The notes beneath the pieces were generated by a model. It made no database searches. It saw nothing but the letters and a program-made list of their open reading frames with translations, and was not told the DNA's origin. Source: Gadus chalcogrammus (lineage: Eukaryota; Chordata; Actinopteri; Gadiformes; Gadidae). Taken from it: a stretch of 64,000 nt of DNA. The position numbers were made by a program, and so were the translations under genes. The stretch spans positions 19,926,378-19,990,377 of the forward strand of contig NC_079413.1 of the NCBI RefSeq assembly GCF_026213295.1, read 5' to 3'. Below, piece after piece: positions 22,279 through 33,551 of the stretch; positions within the stretch are counted from its first letter, which is position 1; every line of letters begins with the position of its first letter.

Positions 22279-25200
22279 GGCTGCCCAGAGGACGAGCAGG
22301 CGAGAAAGGAACTGGGTCTCGGACAACCTACTGTGGAAGCATACGTAGGTGGACACAGATGCACGTTTCTAGTGGACTCGGGAGCATCCGTATCAACAAT
22401 CGGAAGTCTCGCGGGAAAAACACCACCACTCTCTCGCCGCTCTCTAAAAACCATGGGATTCTCTGGGAAATCCATGGAACAGCCGTTCACAACCCCACTC
22501 GACTTCGACATACTCGAACAGAAAGGAAGTCATTCATTCCTATACGCCCCAAAATGCCCCATCAATCTATTAGGAAGGGACCTAATGGGTTCCCTACAAA
22601 TCACTCTTGCCTGCAACTTGGGAGGCATCACCCTATACCACCCCGCCAAACCCGCACCAGATGAAGCACACATGTTCATGTTAATAGACGACCCGAAGCC
22701 AGAAGCTCATGAAGATGCCACCATCTACTGGCAGGAACTGACGGGAACAGCACAGACGACTCCAGGACTGGAAAGCACATATCGAGAGTGGGAAATGTGG
22801 ATCCAAGAAATCGGAGAATACAATGAACTGTTGGACCCATTACACTGCACGCTCAACATCACACACGAGCAGGACCTGACCTACGATGAACCGTGGTACA
22901 GCCAGAAAGATGGACAGCTGGAGGACCTACGATGTGGAGATATATACCTGGGACCCGAAGGAGTGGCGGCAGGAGTCGACCTCACAGAAGAACAACTATC
23001 CTGGTTCCAGCTGGAGCCAGAGAGTGTCCCTCATGTCTCCCTCTTGGTCAGCACAGACCACCAACCCAAACAACTCGGACCAATGGTAAAAAGAGCACAA
23101 GAGGTCCGTGAATGGCAACCCACAGACAACCAATATCTACACAGAAGCCCAAATGCAGAATTCTGGAGAATATCCACACGTACCACGAACAAGGCAATCG
23201 GCCGAAGAGTGGACGGACATCGGATGGTGATCGACACCACCAAGAGCAACGAGCCAGAAGACCCAGAAGTGACCACAATGCTTACACGCATCAAGGAGAC
23301 GGTGTGGGCAAATGGACCGTATGATGTGGGGCACACCCCGCAACACAACATTGTGGTGAACGTGAAGAATCCTCATCGCCCGGAATGGCGACATCAGTAC
23401 AGGATAAAGCCAGAGGCGGAAGAGGGAATCAACGACACCATAACGGGCCTGCTGGAAGCAGGTGTGCTGGAGAAGACCACCTCAGAATGGAACACACCGA
23501 TCCTGCCAGTGAAGAAAGCCGATGGGCTGACCTGGAGGATGGTACATGACCTGAGGGCCATCAACATTCGGACCATAGCCCCCCCGGAGAAGGTCCCTAA
23601 CCCATACGTGGCCCTAAACCCAATAAGCTCTGAACATCAATGGTTCACGGTGGTGGATCTCGCCAATGCATTCTTCTGCATCCCTTTGGCCACTGAGTCA
23701 AGACAATTCTTCGCTTTCACATATAGAAATCAACAATACACGTACAAAAGGATGCCACAAGGTTTCCGAAGCACCCCCACCATCTTCAACAGCTGCCTCA
23801 AGGAGGACCTTGCAGGTCTGGATCTCCCTTCAGGCACGGTCCTGATACAATACGTGGACGACCTCCTCGTGGCAGCTGAAACAAAGGAAGCTTGCCTACA
23901 GGCAACTGAAAACTTGCTGCAAACAATAGCACAAAAAGGATACAAACTCAAGAAAACAAAACTACAACTGGTGAAACAAGAGATTACTTTCTTGGGGAAA
24001 GTAATAGGAGGGAATAGAAGAGAGATCGGCAAAAGTCACAGAAGCGCGATCAAAACCTATCCAAAGCCAATCACTGTCCGACAAATGCTAGCATTCCTAG
24101 GACTGACAGGATATAGCCGGACCTACATCCCTGATTACACCGGCGAAACAACTACACTGCGACAACTCATCACCAAAGCAGGACACAGAAATCTAAAAGC
24201 CCCCTTGGAATGGACCCCTGAAGCAGAAGAAGCATTCACCAGGCTAAAACAAAGCATGTATAGTGCCGCGGCCCTGGCCGCCCCGGACTACAAAGAACCT
24301 TTTCACCTGGATGTGTCAGTAAAAGACTGTGTGGTCAACGGAATCCTATGGCAGAAACAGCGAGGACAACGGAATGTCCTAGCCTACCACAGCTCTGCCC
24401 TGGAACCACCAGAAAAAGGACTCCCCGAGTGTGGAAAAGCTATATGCGCCATCGCCAAAAGCCTGGACAAGACGGCCTACATAGTAATGACACACCCAGT
24501 TGTGGTCCACACTATCCACGGAGTAAAAGCATACCTGGATAGTTCAGACTACACAATCACCACAGCAACCAGAAACGCAAAACTCCAGAGAATATTGGGG
24601 AATCCAATGGTCACCTTCACCACCCAAGGAGCCAACATGACGGACACCATGCCCGGACCCAACGATGGAGAACCTCACACATGCTCAGAAGAAATAAAGA
24701 AGGCAGTGAAGATTCGACCAGGACTGAGAGCGGAACCCCTACAGCCAGTGGACATGACCTTGTACACCGATGGATGCTGCTACAGAGCCGCCAATGGGGA
24801 AAACCTGGCCTCATGGGCTGTAGTGGAACAGACCAAACAAGGAATATGCAGCACTCTGGCTAGTGGCATATTAGAACAGCCCGCTTCAGCACAAAGAGCC
24901 GAACTATATGCTATGTGTGAAGCTCTACAGATAGCCAAGGGGCGAACGCTAAATCTCTACACCGATTCCAATTACTCATACGAACTAGCCCACCTAAACG
25001 GACAACAAATGATCAACAGACAGATGATCACCAGTGCAAACACCAAAGCAAAACACACGGACCTAATCTTGCTGTTAGCCAAAACAGCCCAACTACCTCG
25101 AGAAGTAGCCATCATGCACTGCCGAGGACATCAGAAAACAAAAACAATGGAGGCAAGAGGAAACCACGCAGCGGATGAAGCAGCTAAGAAAGCAGGCGGA

Positions 25201-26271
25201 TACGTCCCAGTAGAACATCTAAAAGAAGGAGGATACACCCCGGTGGTACACCAGATGATGGTCAACGAAGAAACAGTCCTGGACCCAGATGAACAGATGG
25301 TCAAAGAAATGCAAGGAGGAGCAGGACCTTATGAGAAATCGGCGTGGAGAGGAAAAGGGGCCAGACAGAGCCCAGATGGAATATTCTACTCCACCACTGG
25401 AAAGCCGGTTGTCTCCTCCAAGGCCCTGCTGTTCCTCCTAAGGAAGGAACATGGATTGGCACACGAAGGAAAGGCCAAGACCCGGGAAAGGATTGAAAGA
25501 TACTGGTGGCATCCAGCTCTCAAAGCTGTGTGCGACCAGTATGTCCAGGACTGTCAAACGTGCCAAGCCTGTAACCAAAGGCAGGGATACAAGATAACCA
25601 AAGGACAATTCCCCGTGCCCCAGCTCCCATTTCAAGAAATTTACATTGATTTCACAGATATGGGACAAGAAAACAGAGTTGACGGAAAACGGTTTATGTT
25701 AGTAGCCGTCGACAGGTTCACTAGATGGGTAGAAGCAATTCCGGTTAAAAAAGAGGACGGGAAAACAGTCATCAAATGGTTAACACAGGAACTCATTCCC
25801 CGCTGGGGATACCCAAAGCTTATCTGCTCAGATAATGGTACTCACTTCGCCAACGCCCACCTTCAGGAGGTGGAAACATACATAGGACTCAAACATAGAT
25901 TCGGCTCAGTATATCACCCCCAATCGCAAGGCCTGGTAGAGCGAGCAAACCAGACAATCAAAAATCAACTAACAAAAATACTCAAAAGCAACGGACTGGA
26001 GAAATCTAGGGACAGCACAGAGGAGGTAGAAACTCGAACCTTAGGACGCATGCAGGTGAATCAGCTGACAGGGAAAGTTAAAGAAAAGACAGCAGGAAAG
26101 AAGATGACCTGGGTGACAGCTCTGCCATTGGCATTAATGGCCATAAGATCCTCTCCCTCTAACACCACCCTTCTCAGCCCCCATGAATTCACGAAGTCAC
26201 AGGACGTCCCATGCAAGGACCATACAGCCCACCATCCAAAGGACCCCCATCTGACAGGTTTGATGAAGTAA
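22279..26271 (+). CDS. pol: ERV1 pol: protease, RT, RNase H, integrase
   Basis: About 1330 open codons. Protease has LVDSGASVSTIG (about 22366) and a second NLLGRDLMG segment near 22567. RT spans about 23290-24150: MVHDLRAIN, VVDLANAFFCIPL, RMPQGFRSTPTIFN and YVDD at 23851-23862, followed by the FLGKVIG and FLGLTGYSR segments. RNase H includes LYTDGCC (24761), the AQRAELYA block, LYTDSNYS and HQKTK. Integrase has the HHCC finger (HGLAHEGK to CQTCQAC, about 25450-25570) and the D, D and E residues in YIDFTD, CSDNGTHF and GLVERANQ. Near 26185-26200 the frame is lost and the ORF ends at 26271, so the extreme integrase C-terminus is out of frame. Confidence 0.88.
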   Translation, partial: GCPEDEQARKELGLGQPTVEAYVGGHRCTFLVDSGASVSTIGSLAGKTPPLSRRSLKTMGFSGKSMEQPFTTPLDFDILEQKGSHSFLYAPKCPINLLGRDLMGSLQITLACNLGGITLYHPAKPAPDEAHMFMLIDDPKPEAHEDATIYWQELTGTAQTTPGLESTYREWEMWIQEIGEYNELLDPLHCTLNITHEQDLTYDEPWYSQKDGQLEDLRCGDIYLGPEGVAAGVDLTEEQLSWFQLEPESVPHVSLLVSTDHQPKQLGPMVKRAQEVREWQPTDNQYLHRSPNAEFWRISTRTTNKAIGRRVDGHRMVIDTTKSNEPEDPEVTTMLTRIKETVWANGPYDVGHTPQHNIVVNVKNPHRPEWRHQYRIKPEAEEGINDTITGLLEAGVLEKTTSEWNTPILPVKKADGLTWRMVHDLRAINIRTIAPPEKVPNPYVALNPISSEHQWFTVVDLANAFFCIPLATESRQFFAFTYRNQQYTYKRMPQGFRSTPTIFNSCLKEDLAGLDLPSGTVLIQYVDDLLVAAETKEACLQATENLLQTIAQKGYKLKKTKLQLVKQEITFLGKVIGGNRREIGKSHRSAIKTYPKPITVRQMLAFLGLTGYSRTYIPDYTGETTTLRQLITKAGHRNLKAPLEWTPEAEEAFTRLKQSMYSAAALAAPDYKEPFHLDVSVKDCVVNGILWQKQRGQRNVLAYHSSALEPPEKGLPECGKAICAIAKSLDKTAYIVMTHPVVVHTIHGVKAYLDSSDYTITTATRNAKLQRILGNPMVTFTTQGANMTDTMPGPNDGEPHTCSEEIKKAVKIRPGLRAEPLQPVDMTLYTDGCCYRAANGENLASWAVVEQTKQGICSTLASGILEQPASAQRAELYAMCEALQIAKGRTLNLYTDSNYSYELAHLNGQQMINRQMITSANTKAKHTDLILLLAKTAQLPREVAIMHCRGHQKTKTMEARGNHAADEAAKKAGGYVPVEHLKEGGYTPVVHQMMVNEETVLDPDEQMVKEMQGGAGPYEKSAWRGKGARQSPDGIFYSTTGKPVVSSKALLFLLRKEHGLAHEGKAKTRERIERYWWHPALKAVCDQYVQDCQTCQACNQRQGYKITKGQFPVPQLPFQEIYIDFTDMGQENRVDGKRFMLVAVDRFTRWVEAIPVKKEDGKTVIKWLTQELIPRWGYPKLICSDNGTHFANAHLQEVETYIGLKHRFGSVYHPQSQGLVERANQTIKNQLTKILKSNGLEKSRDSTEEVETRTLGRMQVNQLTGKVKEKTAGKKMTWVTALPLALMAIRSSPSNTTLLSPHEFTKSQDVPCKDHTAHHPKDPHLTGLMK

Positions 26272-26597
26272 TGCAGGAGTACCTGCAAGCACTAACTCAA
26301 GCTTCTTTAAGGTTGTATTCCCAAATCACAGACCAGAAGCCGTCCGATCCAGAGGATCCTTCACCAACGTTGGTGACACCTGGCGAGTGGATCTGGGTGA
26401 AAAAACACCATCGAAAGACCCTAGAAGACCGGTGGGAGGGGCCATACAAGGTACTCTTGGCCACACCCTTTTCTGTTTCTGTAGAGGACCGACGCGGAGC
26501 CCAGTGGCACCACCTGAGCCGGTGCCGCAAAGCGGATACTCCTGGCAGATCGTGGACTGAGACCCTGACCGACCTAGCTGCACTTTACCCTTGGTAA
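26195..26597 (+). pseudogene. pol: ERV1 integrase C-terminal region, out of frame
   Basis: Another frame, open as 26211-26597, continues the integrase: WIWVKKHHRK, then the DRWEGPYKVLL segment, the GPY/F-type DNA-binding end of gamma-like integrases, and stops at 26597. The shift from the main pol frame lies in the short GAATTCACGAAG stretch near 26185-26196, where two GAA-type repeats sit 8 bp apart. It is a break in this copy rather than a programmed site, since integrase is not normally made by a frameshift here. Confidence 0.7.
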
Positions 26598-27477
26598 AGT
26601 ACCTGGTAGGATTCCTTCTGGTAGTCCTGTTCCAAGAAGGAGCGGGAGACAACATCGCCAGGTACCCACCGTCAAAACCAGCAACAACAGGTCAGGTCTG
26701 ATTAAGGTACTGTCAAGGGATAGAAAGTATCTTTGAGACAATATATAGAATAAAATGCCACCATTTGTAGCACCTGTGTCTTAAGATAATCAATATCCTG
26801 GATTTACTTGAATAATTAATTATTGAACCACCAAGACGAATTGTGTTTGTTATTATATAGTATTGTTTGATTATGAGTACAACTCGTTATTTCTGAATCG
26901 CTGCATTAATAATGGTACAGTTGATCTTCCTTGAGGCGATTGTTTTACAGGCCACCTGTTACTGACACGACGACGACGGAGAACCTGTTTGAAGGCTCCC
27001 ATGATGTAGGAGTAACCTCTCTGAGTTGAGCCCTTGACAAGGAGGGACGAGTCTTGGGTTCATGAATTACAGGCCAGACGGCGACAGAAAAAACAATGAC
27101 TGCAATAATAACAAGCCCAAAACCACCCACATGAACCGGCGCACCAAAACACGAAGATCACCTGAACCCCTCAAATCTATGCCCAAACCACCCACATGAA
27201 CCGGCGCACCAATACACGAAGATCACCTGAACCCCCCCAAATCCATGATAGCTTATCAATTATTTTTAAATTTTTAAATTGTATTATGACTACCAATTTT
27301 TACTTTACTTTTGCACATGATGAAAATTGTATGGCCTTGTAGCACATAACCAAAAGTATTAGCTCAGGATTTCTATGAATAGTTTTGGTTGTGTGATATT
27401 TGGCCATGTGATTGTATGATAACAAGATTTATGTTCATTGTTGTATTGTTAAATAATGACCTGTATTCCCAATGAGA
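26598..27477 (+). other. ERV1 env region, largely deleted
   Basis: Just after pol, 26594-26697 can code a short hydrophobic signal-like stretch (YLVGFLLVVLFQEG), as at the start of an env gene, but it ends within 40 codons. From about 26800 the sequence aligns with the 3' untranslated part of ERV2 (shared blocks: AAGATAATCAATATCC, GCCACCTGTTACTGAC, CACCAATACACGAAGATC). A ~46-bp unit with ACCGGCGCACCAA is duplicated at about 27130 and 27193. Env is therefore missing from this provirus. Confidence 0.65.
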
Positions 27478-27889
27478 CCCACAAGTAGGCCTGTCGCGAT
27501 ATGCAATAAATCAATTAATTGCGCGATAAATTAAAATGAGCGATAATTTTTTGCCGGCCGCAATAATTGCAATAATAACTATATTTTTTAAATCATTGCT
27601 TTATTGGCCTAATCTGAGAAGAAATCTATGCCATAAACAGAAATATTATAGGCCTTTTATTACACGGGTCTTCTCAATGCCGTGGAACGCTCCGTTCACT
27701 TGAATAGATAGTCCGGTAACTTGTCAACCCCAGCGTCTTCGTTTGCTAAGCAACGTCAACGTCTGTGAAGGATTTCTCTGCTAATCAACACTACGAATGC
27801 TGCTAATGAATAAATTGTAAAAAGACAGACCATGTGAAGTTATTTTTTCGTCTTGGCAAGTAGCCTTGTAATAAGCGGGATGATGTAGT

Positions 27890-28010
27890 ATAGAACGTCG
27901 CCGGTCATTAAAATAAGCCCCTTCAGGGTGAAGCAAGACACCTCCGCTGCGCGTCGGTCACCTGTTCGCCCTGTCGGGGCTTATTTTCCCGATAGTGACC
28001 GGCGTTCTAT
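27890..28010. mobile_element. ~120-bp palindromic MITE
   Basis: The ends read ATAGAACGTCGCCGGTCA and TGACCGGCGTTCTAT, both continuing into AAAATAAGCCCC or its complement. The loop contains CACCTCCGCTGCGCGTCGG. I recognise this unit as a common fish miniature repeat. The flanks suggest TA targeting, but the duplication is not clean. Confidence 0.65.
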
Positions 28011-28137
28011 GCATTATATATATTTATATATATTATATATATTTAGCACGGTAGACCTCAGTAACAAATGTCGGGTTGAAATCGGGCTCCGGCTCATAAT
28101 TACAGGGCACAACGAGTAAACCCCCTCGTCAAGTGTC

Positions 28138-29078
28138 AGCAGCCGCGTTGACATGGACACATCTGTTCCGCATAGATTTCTATGCGGAACAGAAAATTAT
28201 CATGTACGCCTCATTCGGAATAGATTATCTGTTCGGCATAGATTCTATGCCGAATAGAAGAGGTGGTGTAGTCCGTTTTAATCGCCATGTATGTTATTCC
28301 GAATAGATTGGGGTTTAACTTAGAGCAGCCGCAGTAGTTCGCAATTGGTCCACTGAGCTCCGTCGGTACTTTTAAGCACACCGAACTTCACCGCTGTCAA
28401 GGAAAGTGGATTTATTGCCTGATTCACGTCTTTGTTATCACTCCGTAAAAGTAGTCCGGTAAGCGTGTCCGGTTGCTAAGCGACAGGACATGGTTGTTTA
28501 TTAATGACGTGTTCGCGTATCGTAGTGTCCGCGCCATGGGTCCGCGCGCGTCCGAGGTAACTGTAAATGAGTAGGCTACTAGTAGTACTTTTGCAGGCTG
28601 AACGTTAAAATACTTCTTAACTTAGAGAGATGGCAGCTGCAGTAGTTCGCAAATGGACCTTCGAGGATTCCTGGTCACTAAATACTCTCTCCCACCACCA
28701 GTCTTGGCTGCAGACTCGCATCCAAATTCCTCTTGTTTGCGGCGGAGCTTAAGGTAAATATAAAGATCCGACGAGAAATTGACGTTGCTGCACTGTCCTC
28801 CTCCTTCCTAATTGAAGGAGCAGGCAGAGAAAAGCTCTCTCCTGCTGTGCTTTCATTAAAATCAAATTTAAAATCCCCGATAGTGATAAGACATACATTA
28901 TGTCGCCGCCGGTCCAGAGATGTGTCAGGTGTGCGCGAGAGACAGAACGGACACTTTTGTTACTGCCATGTATACAGTAGTAGCCTACATTCGGAACACA
29001 TTTTAGGAACAGATCTATGCCGCATAGAAATCTATGCGGATCAGATGCGGATCAGATGTGCCATGTAAACGCAGCTAC
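28138..29078. mobile_element. Nested inverted-repeat unit with hairpins
   Basis: The left edge AGCAGCCGCGTTGACATGG and right edge CCATGTAAACGCAGCT are complementary with a few mismatches. Just inside both, CCGCATAGATTTCTATGCGG-type hairpins occur; CTGTTCCGCATAG and CTATGCGGAACAG pair perfectly at about 28164-28193. No coding content is recognised. Exact boundaries are approximate. Confidence 0.5.
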
Positions 29079-29597
29079 TAACTTGTTGCATTGTCTGTGT
29101 GGGAGGCGGAGTCCTGGCGCAATCGTGTTTACATCCTTTTTATTTAGTGTTTCAATTTTATTTATTGTTTTTGGTGGTGTTTGGTTTTTATTCAAGAGCA
29201 TTTTTTGTTAATAATAGATTGTTTTTGGTTGTTTTGTTAATTTATTCTGGATATTTTAAATGTCTTCCAGACGCCCAGTTCCAGTGTTCTTTAAAAATAA
29301 AGGTTTATTGATCTTCGAAAGGGTGTACTTTATCATTAAATTAGTTGAAAAACGGCAATATTATCGCTTATCGCAATAATTCCTGGGGCAATTAATCGCC
29401 CAGAAAAATTTGTTATCGTGACAGGCCTACCCACAAGGTGGATGCCATTTCAGTATTATGAGCCCGTTGTGGTTTTTCCCTCTATTCAAGAGTTTTCCAC
29501 AACGGTAGATGGTGTTGATCCTAATTTGACTATGTTTTCGGTGTGGTAAATGGTGTTTATGGTTTAAAATATTATTGTATGGTCATCTAAGATGACC

Positions 29598-29608
29598 AAG
29601 GAGGGACT
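29598..29608 (+). promoter_or_regulatory. Polypurine tract of ERV1
   Basis: AAGGAGGGACT lies directly before the 3' LTR, where plus-strand DNA synthesis would start. ERV2 has the matching AAGGAGGGATT. Confidence 0.6.
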
Positions 29609-30056
29609 GTTACGTATTTTAAGAATCTAAGCTACCCACACATAGCCCCAATGAAGACCAAACATATTAGCCGTAAATACCATACATAGCCACAAGGGGA
29701 GCCTTACTGAAGGCTGCAATAGATACTTTATCCACAGAGGGCAGTACCACAGACCAAGCGAGGAAAACCGAGGATTACGTCCCACCGGTTTTCTCCAAGT
29801 CTTCCGGCCCTCCGAGTCCATAAGAAAGCCTCCCCATTGTGGAGACAGGTAGAACTCTCCAGGCAGCGCTAGGACATTCGTGGGCTAAAGTCTTAGACCA
29901 GCTAGGAGAACACTCTCGCACGTGCTAAGGCACATCTTCAATCTCTCTTAACTTCAGAGCATCAGTTTACCATACCGAAAATACTTTATACAAATAAAGT
30001 ATCTCTTTAAAGCTATTCCTTTGGATTCGACCCCTCTTTCCTTGAAGAACATAATA
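29609..30056 (+). repeat. ERV1 3' LTR
   Basis: 448 bp, apparently identical to the 5' LTR by eye. Followed by the target duplication gtttt at 30057-30061. Confidence 0.9.
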
Positions 30057-30061
30057 GTTTT

Positions 30062-30166
30062 CTTTTCTTTTTTAATGTATAACAATGTTTATATGTGAAG
30101 CACTTTGAGTCTGCCTTGTGTATGAAAAGTGCTATATAAATAAAGTTGCCTTGCCTTGCCTTGCCT
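30062..30166 (+). other. 3' end of the L2 LINE (copy a)
   Basis: Continuation of the L2 3' UTR after ERV1, with AAGCACTTTGAGTCTGCC, GTGCTATATAAATAAAG and a terminal TTGCC repeat (five units). A classic L2-type tail. Confidence 0.85.
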
Positions 30167-30757
30167 AGTGTCCGTGCACCAAGCTTTGTTAACATAAATA
30201 CACAGACCCCCACCTCTAGTCTTACCCGACTCATTCGTTCTGTCAGCACGGAGATTGTAGCGTTCTGCTAGATCGATGGCGCTATCCGGAACGTTGCTGT
30301 TGAGCCAGGTTTCTGTGAAAATCATGATGTTGCTGTACATAATCCATTTGTTGGTGGTGATCCTCAGTCGCAGTTCGTCCATTTTGTTAGCCAGGGATCG
30401 GACATTGGCGAGAAAGATGCTGGGAAGCGATGGTCTGTGAGGCGCTAATTTTAGCCTGGCATTCAGACCTCCGCGCGACCCTCTCTGTTTACATCTGTGA
30501 CGCCGCCGCTGTCCGCTGGTGCTCCGGATCCGTTTGACAGTTGGCTCCGCTGTCCTGGCTATTTCCGAGATGAGACCGAATGCGTCCGTAAAGTTGACGG
30601 AATTGCAGGAACCGATGTCCAAAAGTTCCTGTGGGCTATACGATGTATACGCTAAACAGTTTTTAGCGAGAAGGCTTACAAAAAACAAGTAAATTAACAC
30701 TACTTTGCAAAATCCGGTGAGACACAGGGCGTCGCGAACTATGCGCGCCGCCGCCAT
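30167..30757 (-). pseudogene. Rex1-like LINE ORF2, N-terminal part
   Basis: From an ATG at 30757 in good context (CCATGG on the minus strand) the frame reads MAAARIVRDALC, then a hydrophobic stretch, a basic region (SGQRRRHRCKQRGSR) and the start of an AP-like endonuclease: SLPSIFLANVRSLANKMDE, MIFTETWLNSNVPDSAI and TRGGGLCIYVNKAWC. It stops at the L2 tail and is continued in frame at about 11619. The first 80 residues are not typical for ORF2 of other LINEs and could be a lineage-specific leader. Confidence 0.75.
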
Positions 30758-30832
30758 GGTAACAATATTATACTCATATATATATATATAGATATTGTAC
30801 TCATTCATTCATATAAATTAATATTTAGTATA
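30758..30832. other. AT-rich flank of the LINE 5' end
   Basis: TA and ATTC repeats upstream of the LINE start; no promoter motif identified. Confidence 0.4.
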
Positions 30833-31110
30833 CATTTTAGATAATGGTTGAACCAATATTGATTCAGTTACATTATTTCAACATAAAATCAACTGAAATT
30901 AAAATGTAGATTCTCATTTAGATGATGGTTGATTCACCATTGATTAAGTAACATTATTTCAACATAAAATCAACTAAAATTTAAATGTAGATTCTCATTT
31001 AGATGATGGTTGATCACTATTGATTAAGTGACATTATTTCAACATAAAATCAACTGAAATTTAAATGTCGATTCTCATTTAGATGATGGTTGAATCACCA
31101 TTGATTCGAT
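30833..31110. repeat. ~80-bp tandem repeat, about 3.3 units
   Basis: The block ACATTATTTCAACATAAAA recurs at 30870, 30951 and 31031. Each unit also has GATTCTCATTTAGATGATGG and an ATTGATTAAGT segment. Similarity fades at 31110. Confidence 0.85.
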
Positions 31111-31186
31111 ATCGATATGGTTGAAGATCCAATGTTGATTCAACGAAAAGTAGAGGGGACACTTTCAACATCGTTTCAATGTCAGG

Positions 31187-31510
31187 CTCAGGAGCGTCGC
31201 TAGCAATTGAAAACATCCGGGGCTGTAGCCCAGAAGTTAGAGTCCTTTTAAAACGGGGGTTTGGGGGTTTCTCCCCCAAGGAAATTTGAAAATCGGGCTG
31301 ATGAACATGCAATTGTCACGTAGTTTGAGAAGAAAAGGAAAGACAAATCGTCATGTCTGACTCACGTCGGGGAAGGCCTACTGAATAGGTTAATGTTTAC
31401 GTTAAGGATAGAAAGTGCACCACATACAGCAGCCAAAATGAGACATTAGAAAAGCCTGTAGCCAAATAAACACTCATGCGCCTACCCGATGTCAAGTGGA
31501 ACATGTTGAA
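31187..31510. mobile_element. TE terminus and unassigned sequence
   Basis: CAGGAGCGTCGCTAGCAATTG followed by CGGGGCTGTAGCCC and GGGTTTGGGGGTTTCTCCCC is a terminus style shared by many fish hAT-like repeats. No partner end is assigned. 31330-31510 shows nothing else. Confidence 0.4.
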
Positions 31511-33551
31511 TTCACTGCGGGTCTCCTGAATCTCTTCAAACTAGAGCAGCACTAAACAGCAATATCGACATGATGGGCTTTGCATAGAGAATCAAATTTG
31601 CAACATTTTGCAACTAATGATTCTAAATTTGCCCATTAATGTACAAGTCAGAATTGTGCAATTTTCACTGGCTACAAGTGCATCTGTCAGTTGTCAAATT
31701 TGTTGAACAAAATGTTAAACTTCAATAAATTTTCATAGTCAGCTTATACAGGCCCGTCACTATGGGCGGGCAATAGGGGGCCGGGCCCGCCCCCCACAAT
31801 GCTAGTGCCCCCCCACTTGAGGCACAGATCAAAAAAAAGAAAAAAAAACATTTTTATTTTATATTATTATTTATATTATTAACGCTCCGTTCACTTGCAT
31901 GGGCCCTTCACAACTTCCGGCGGTGAATTACATTTGATAATTCACCGTTGCCAAGTATAATTGACCCCTGTCAAGGTAAACAAAGGCTTTTTTGCCTCTA
32001 TTGGCGTCTTTGGTATTACTCCGCAAGTAGTCCGATAACTTGTCAAACCCAGCGTCTTCGGTTGCAAAGTCACGTCAACATCTTTGGCGGACTATTAAAT
32101 CTGCTGGCTACGTAGGCCTACGTCAATGTAGCCACTAACAGTTACCGCGCATTTTTGAAAAGTGAAGCTGGATGAGTTTTCGCTAGCTTACTTTCAGTGG
32201 CGAAGCTAGACCTTTTTTGGGTGGGCTCAAGCCCACCCAACTGTCAAATGACAGTTGACCACAAGGCGATTCTATCTATGCCTTCTCTTTAATTGCTTCA
32301 TGTTTTAGTCGGCAGGGGACTGTAATGCTGCGTAGCATGATAAGCAGGATAAGGTGCAAGGAGCAGAAAAAATTGACATTGGTGCTAATTTTCAGTTTAA
32401 AAAAAACGCTGGCATTATTATATATCAGCTGAGGGCATGTTCATTGCCATAACAACTAGAGCTAATCAACAAGTACCACATGTTCGAATACTATGAGACT
32501 CATGAAAACGCCCTCAGCTGATAGAAGGTGTCGGGGGGGCGCGAGCGGCAGACGGGACTGGGTCTTATTTATTTATTTAATAAGTTACTTATTTTAAATA
32601 AACATAATACCGAGGGTCAGAAGTTTTACAAGAATTTTGATCGTACAAAGTCATGACAGAGGGACTTGGTGTCTTTATTCATGCTTGAAAGATGCATGAA
32701 TATGTTATTTTTTTTGAAAGGGAATAAGCTGATGAAGCTGACAAGTGACCATTGTTTACTGTTTAAAAATATTTTTAGTTAAATGCAAACCCCAGTGAAT
32801 CATATGCTCTTGTTGCTCTGTTTTGAGATTCACACAGACTTAGCAGTCTTGTTTAAATGTTACAAATTGAGTTAATAAACTGAACTTGGAAATTGTTTTA
32901 AGTTGTTGCAGATGTTATCTCCGCTAATTTTATTAATCTAAATAAATAAATATTAGCAGGTTCTCAATAGTAGGCTATTTCAATACAGGGAGGGCGCGAA
33001 AAAATATCTGTCTCCTAGGGTGGGAATGACATAACAAAAAATATTTAAGAGCCACTGGTCTAGAACATGTTGTACTTGTTGATTAGCTCACGTTGTTATG
33101 GCAATGAAAACGCCCACAGCTGATAAAATAATGCCAGAGGTTTTGTTTTAACTGAAAATTAGCACCCTTTTTTTTTTGCATCAGAAAAAGATTTTTTTGC
33201 ATCAGAAGTTTTGTAAAAATGTATGGGTCCCTGAAAGTGAGACAATGTAGTTTATTGCTCCCGAAATAGTGGTATGTTTCTCATATTATTAATCTCGTAC
33301 ATGTTGTACCAATGTGTTTCAGTAACTGTGTAAATAAAATAAAAAAGGGGGAAATATGGTCATTTTTGAGTGAAACTTACACAAAGGAAATGTAATATGC
33401 CTCACATTTGTTATTACAGTTCACATCCATTGATTATCCCTTCATCCAAATAGTATTTTTTCCTTTCATCACTTTAGTGATTCAGAACTGCATTATTTAG
33501 CTGACACTGATTTAGCTGACACTGCCAGCTTTTGGCTTAGACATACAACAG
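31511..33551 (+). repeat. Repeat X, copy 1 (complete unit, 2041 bp)
   Basis: Begins TTCACTGCGGGTCTCCTGA; the same start recurs at 33552. It contains two TE-terminus-like motifs, CAGGCCCGTCACTATGGGCG (31750) and CAGTGGCGAAGCTAGACC (32211), and a long internal inverted repeat: about 110 bp at 32379-32510 pairs with 33055-33175 (shared GGTGCTAATTTTCAG, CATTGCCATAACAAC, AGCTAATCAACAAGTAC). No ORF of note. The tail 33295-33551 carries CATTTTTGAGTGAAACTTACAC and is the empty-site reference for later insertions. Confidence 0.8.

Larger units (their letters stand above)
27486..29429. mobile_element. hAT element in the ERV1 3' region, 8-bp duplication
   Basis: The ends are TAGGCCTGTCGCGATA at 27486 and, on the other strand, TAGGCCTGTCACGATA from 29429 (one mismatch in 16). 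The direct repeat cccacaag flanks it at 27478-27485 and 29430-29437. No transposase is recognisable in 1.94 kb. Two smaller inverted-repeat units are nested within. Confidence 0.9.

Noticed and set aside
30089..30808. A separate second Rex1-like LINE near 30.5 kb
   Set aside because: It supplies exactly the N-terminal part missing from the copy ending at 11619 and is bounded by the L2 tail, so it is the same copy split by insertion.
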